A stretch of DNA of 64,000 bases from an uncultured Sinobacteraceae bacterium (GTDB lineage Bacteria > Pseudomonadota > Gammaproteobacteria > Nevskiales > Nevskiaceae). A program made the translations under genes and the position numbers. The stretch is taken from contig CAIJRD010000006.1 of the NCBI GenBank assembly GCA_903822975.1, positions 1 to 64,000 of the forward strand, written 5' to 3'. Positions 63,080 through 64,000 of the stretch are shown piece by piece; within the stretch, counting starts at the first letter, position 1; every line of letters begins with the position of its first letter. The notes beneath the pieces were generated by a model. It was given only the letters and a program-made list of their open reading frames with translations, searched no databases and was not told where the DNA came from.

Positions 63080-63438
63080 GGCAGTTCCCGCGATCAGGCG
63101 TAGGAGGACGAGGCGTCGCATCGTGCGGCCTCAGGCGAAAGGTTTTAGCAGGTCTGCACGGGCGAACGGTTCCCCCGATTGGACTAGGCGCTCGGGAACG
63201 GGGCGACCGTACCCCTCGTCCGCCGTTCGGCCGACCCGGCGGCGAGTCCTGTCGTGGCGGTCGGCCGTGAGCCGAGGGCAGCGGCCGCCAAGGCGGCGCG
63301 TCACCCACCGCCAGGGTCGGTGACCGCCAGCGCGGGGTCGCCGCCGAGCTGCGGCCTGCGCGAGCGTCCGGGTTGGGTGGTCAGATGCGAATTTGCCGAC
63401 GGGCGGCGTGCGACGCCGCGGCGGTTTAATCTTGCAGC
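63080..63438. other. Intergenic region before mtgA, no gene recognised
   Basis: A 359-bp space between the divergent P450 and mtgA genes. It is GC-rich with several short inverted repeats of GGCCG type near 63225-63270. No ORF has family features. It should hold both promoters, but I cannot place them. Confidence 0.4.
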
Positions 63439-64000
63439 ATGAGCCCGCGCATCGAGCCGAGTCTTTATCCGTCGGGTCCTTCGGGTCCTTCTGGTTCATC
63501 CGGTTCAACCGCGCCGGACGCGGCATCGGCGGTGACGGAGCGTGTGACTGAGCCCGTGACTGAGCCCATGGCCAAGCCCGAGCCCGAGTCGCCGCCGACT
63601 CCGGACGCGCGCGAACCGCTGCCGCATCACCAGGGAAGGAGACGTTCGATGTTGCGTTGGCTGTTCGGCATTCTGTTCGGCGCGCTGGCGCTGCTGTTAC
63701 TGATCCTGTTGCTGCTGCGCTGGCTGCCGCCGCCGACCACGGCCTACATGCTGCAGAGCCCGGTTCATCCGGTGCAGCATCATTGGGTCCCGGCCTCGGC
63801 GATCGCCGAGGTCGCGCGCCGCGCCGTGGTCGCCTCCGAGGACCAGAAGTTCTATACGCACGATGGTTTCGACGTCGAGGCGATCCAGAAAGCCTACGAA
63901 GAGAATCAAAAGAGCAATCGCGGCCGGCGGCATCCGCGCGGTGCATCCACCATCAGCCAGCAGACCGCGAAGAACCTGTTCCTGTGGCCGGGCGGCGGTT
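63439..64000 (+). CDS. mtgA: Monofunctional peptidoglycan transglycosylase (partial, runs off the window)
   Basis: The 187 codons seen encode a membrane helix (LRWLFGILFGALALLLLILLL without break, about residues 72-93) and the start of the GT51 domain, including RAVVASEDQKFYTHDGFD (catalytic Glu in SEDQKF) and GASTISQQTAKNLFLWPGG. It polymerises lipid II. Two starts are possible. ATG 63649 has AAGGAG at 63636-63641 and gives the usual MtgA length. ATG 63439 would add 70 residues of Pro-Ser-Gly and Thr-Glu-Pro repeats encoded by 9-bp (63472-63507) and 12-bp (63529-63588) units that keep the frame. I give the longer form because of that in-frame pattern, but the ribosome site favours 63649. Confidence 0.88.
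   Translation, partial: MSPRIEPSLYPSGPSGPSGSSGSTAPDAASAVTERVTEPVTEPMAKPEPESPPTPDAREPLPHHQGRRRSMLRWLFGILFGALALLLLILLLLRWLPPPTTAYMLQSPVHPVQHHWVPASAIAEVARRAVVASEDQKFYTHDGFDVEAIQKAYEENQKSNRGRRHPRGASTISQQTAKNLFLWPGGG

Overview
The window is a 64 kb stretch of high-GC (mostly >60 %) bacterial chromosome from a gammaproteobacterium, most likely of the Xanthomonadales/Nevskiales branch. Support for this comes from gene order (maf-rng-yhdP-nitrilase-tldD; rsmD-coaD-yfhL-ggt; thiS-thiG-trmB; ampG-xth next to pyrE), TonB-dependent uptake, a dispersed palindrome of the type common in that group, and a small RNA that looks like Xanthomonas sX13. No prophage, transposase, integrase or CRISPR array is visible. 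There is one tRNA, Gly (CCC). The genus is not determined.

Layout. 1-450: an intergenic palindrome and a 7-bp tandem array. 450-8200: a lipid module with a DUF1302 outer-membrane protein divergent from a FATP-type acyl-CoA synthetase, an SRPBCC protein and two unlike acyl-CoA dehydrogenases. 8278-9959: DoxX and an exported double-VOC protein. 10123-11856: NAD-malic enzyme. 12304-15832: HpnN/HpnM-type lipid transport pair, then a TonB-dependent receptor. 18.5-25 kb: glyoxalase I, HNH nuclease, RmuC, a LuxR-type DNA-binding domain, tRNA-Gly, a small lipoprotein and an exported esterase. 25.1-29.4 kb: thiS, thiG, trmB, class I phosphoribulokinase and an aldo-keto reductase. 29.4-31 kb: modB and modA without modC. 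31-34.6 kb: GNAT, AmpG, ExoIII, PyrE. 34.7-49.2 kb: a long + strand run of housekeeping genes (DUF4124, maf, rng, yhdP, nitrilase, tldD, GFA, DUF4190, rsmD, coaD, ferredoxin, ggt). 49.4-64 kb: second ExoIII, an exported 5'-nucleotidase, oligopeptidase A, a GIDE/EF-hand protein with LemA, a lipoprotein hydrolase, gamma-carbonic anhydrase, HMG-CoA lyase, phosphoglycerate mutase, an sRNA, a GlsB-type membrane protein, an HExxH protein, cytochrome P450 and the start of mtgA.

The most unusual signals are three. (1) Short tandem repeats occur at many unrelated places. Those inside reading frames have units of 9 or 12 bp and lie next to signal peptides or membrane segments, while intergenic ones have units of 6, 7, 10, 11, 13 or 16 bp. 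(2) A three-hairpin, C-rich-loop small RNA with its own terminator lies at 60350-60456. (3) A promoter-terminator unit without an ORF lies at 50320-50411. A lipoprotein hydrolase with Asp in place of the nucleophilic Ser, and a possible heteromeric acyl-CoA dehydrogenase, are the best protein-level leads.
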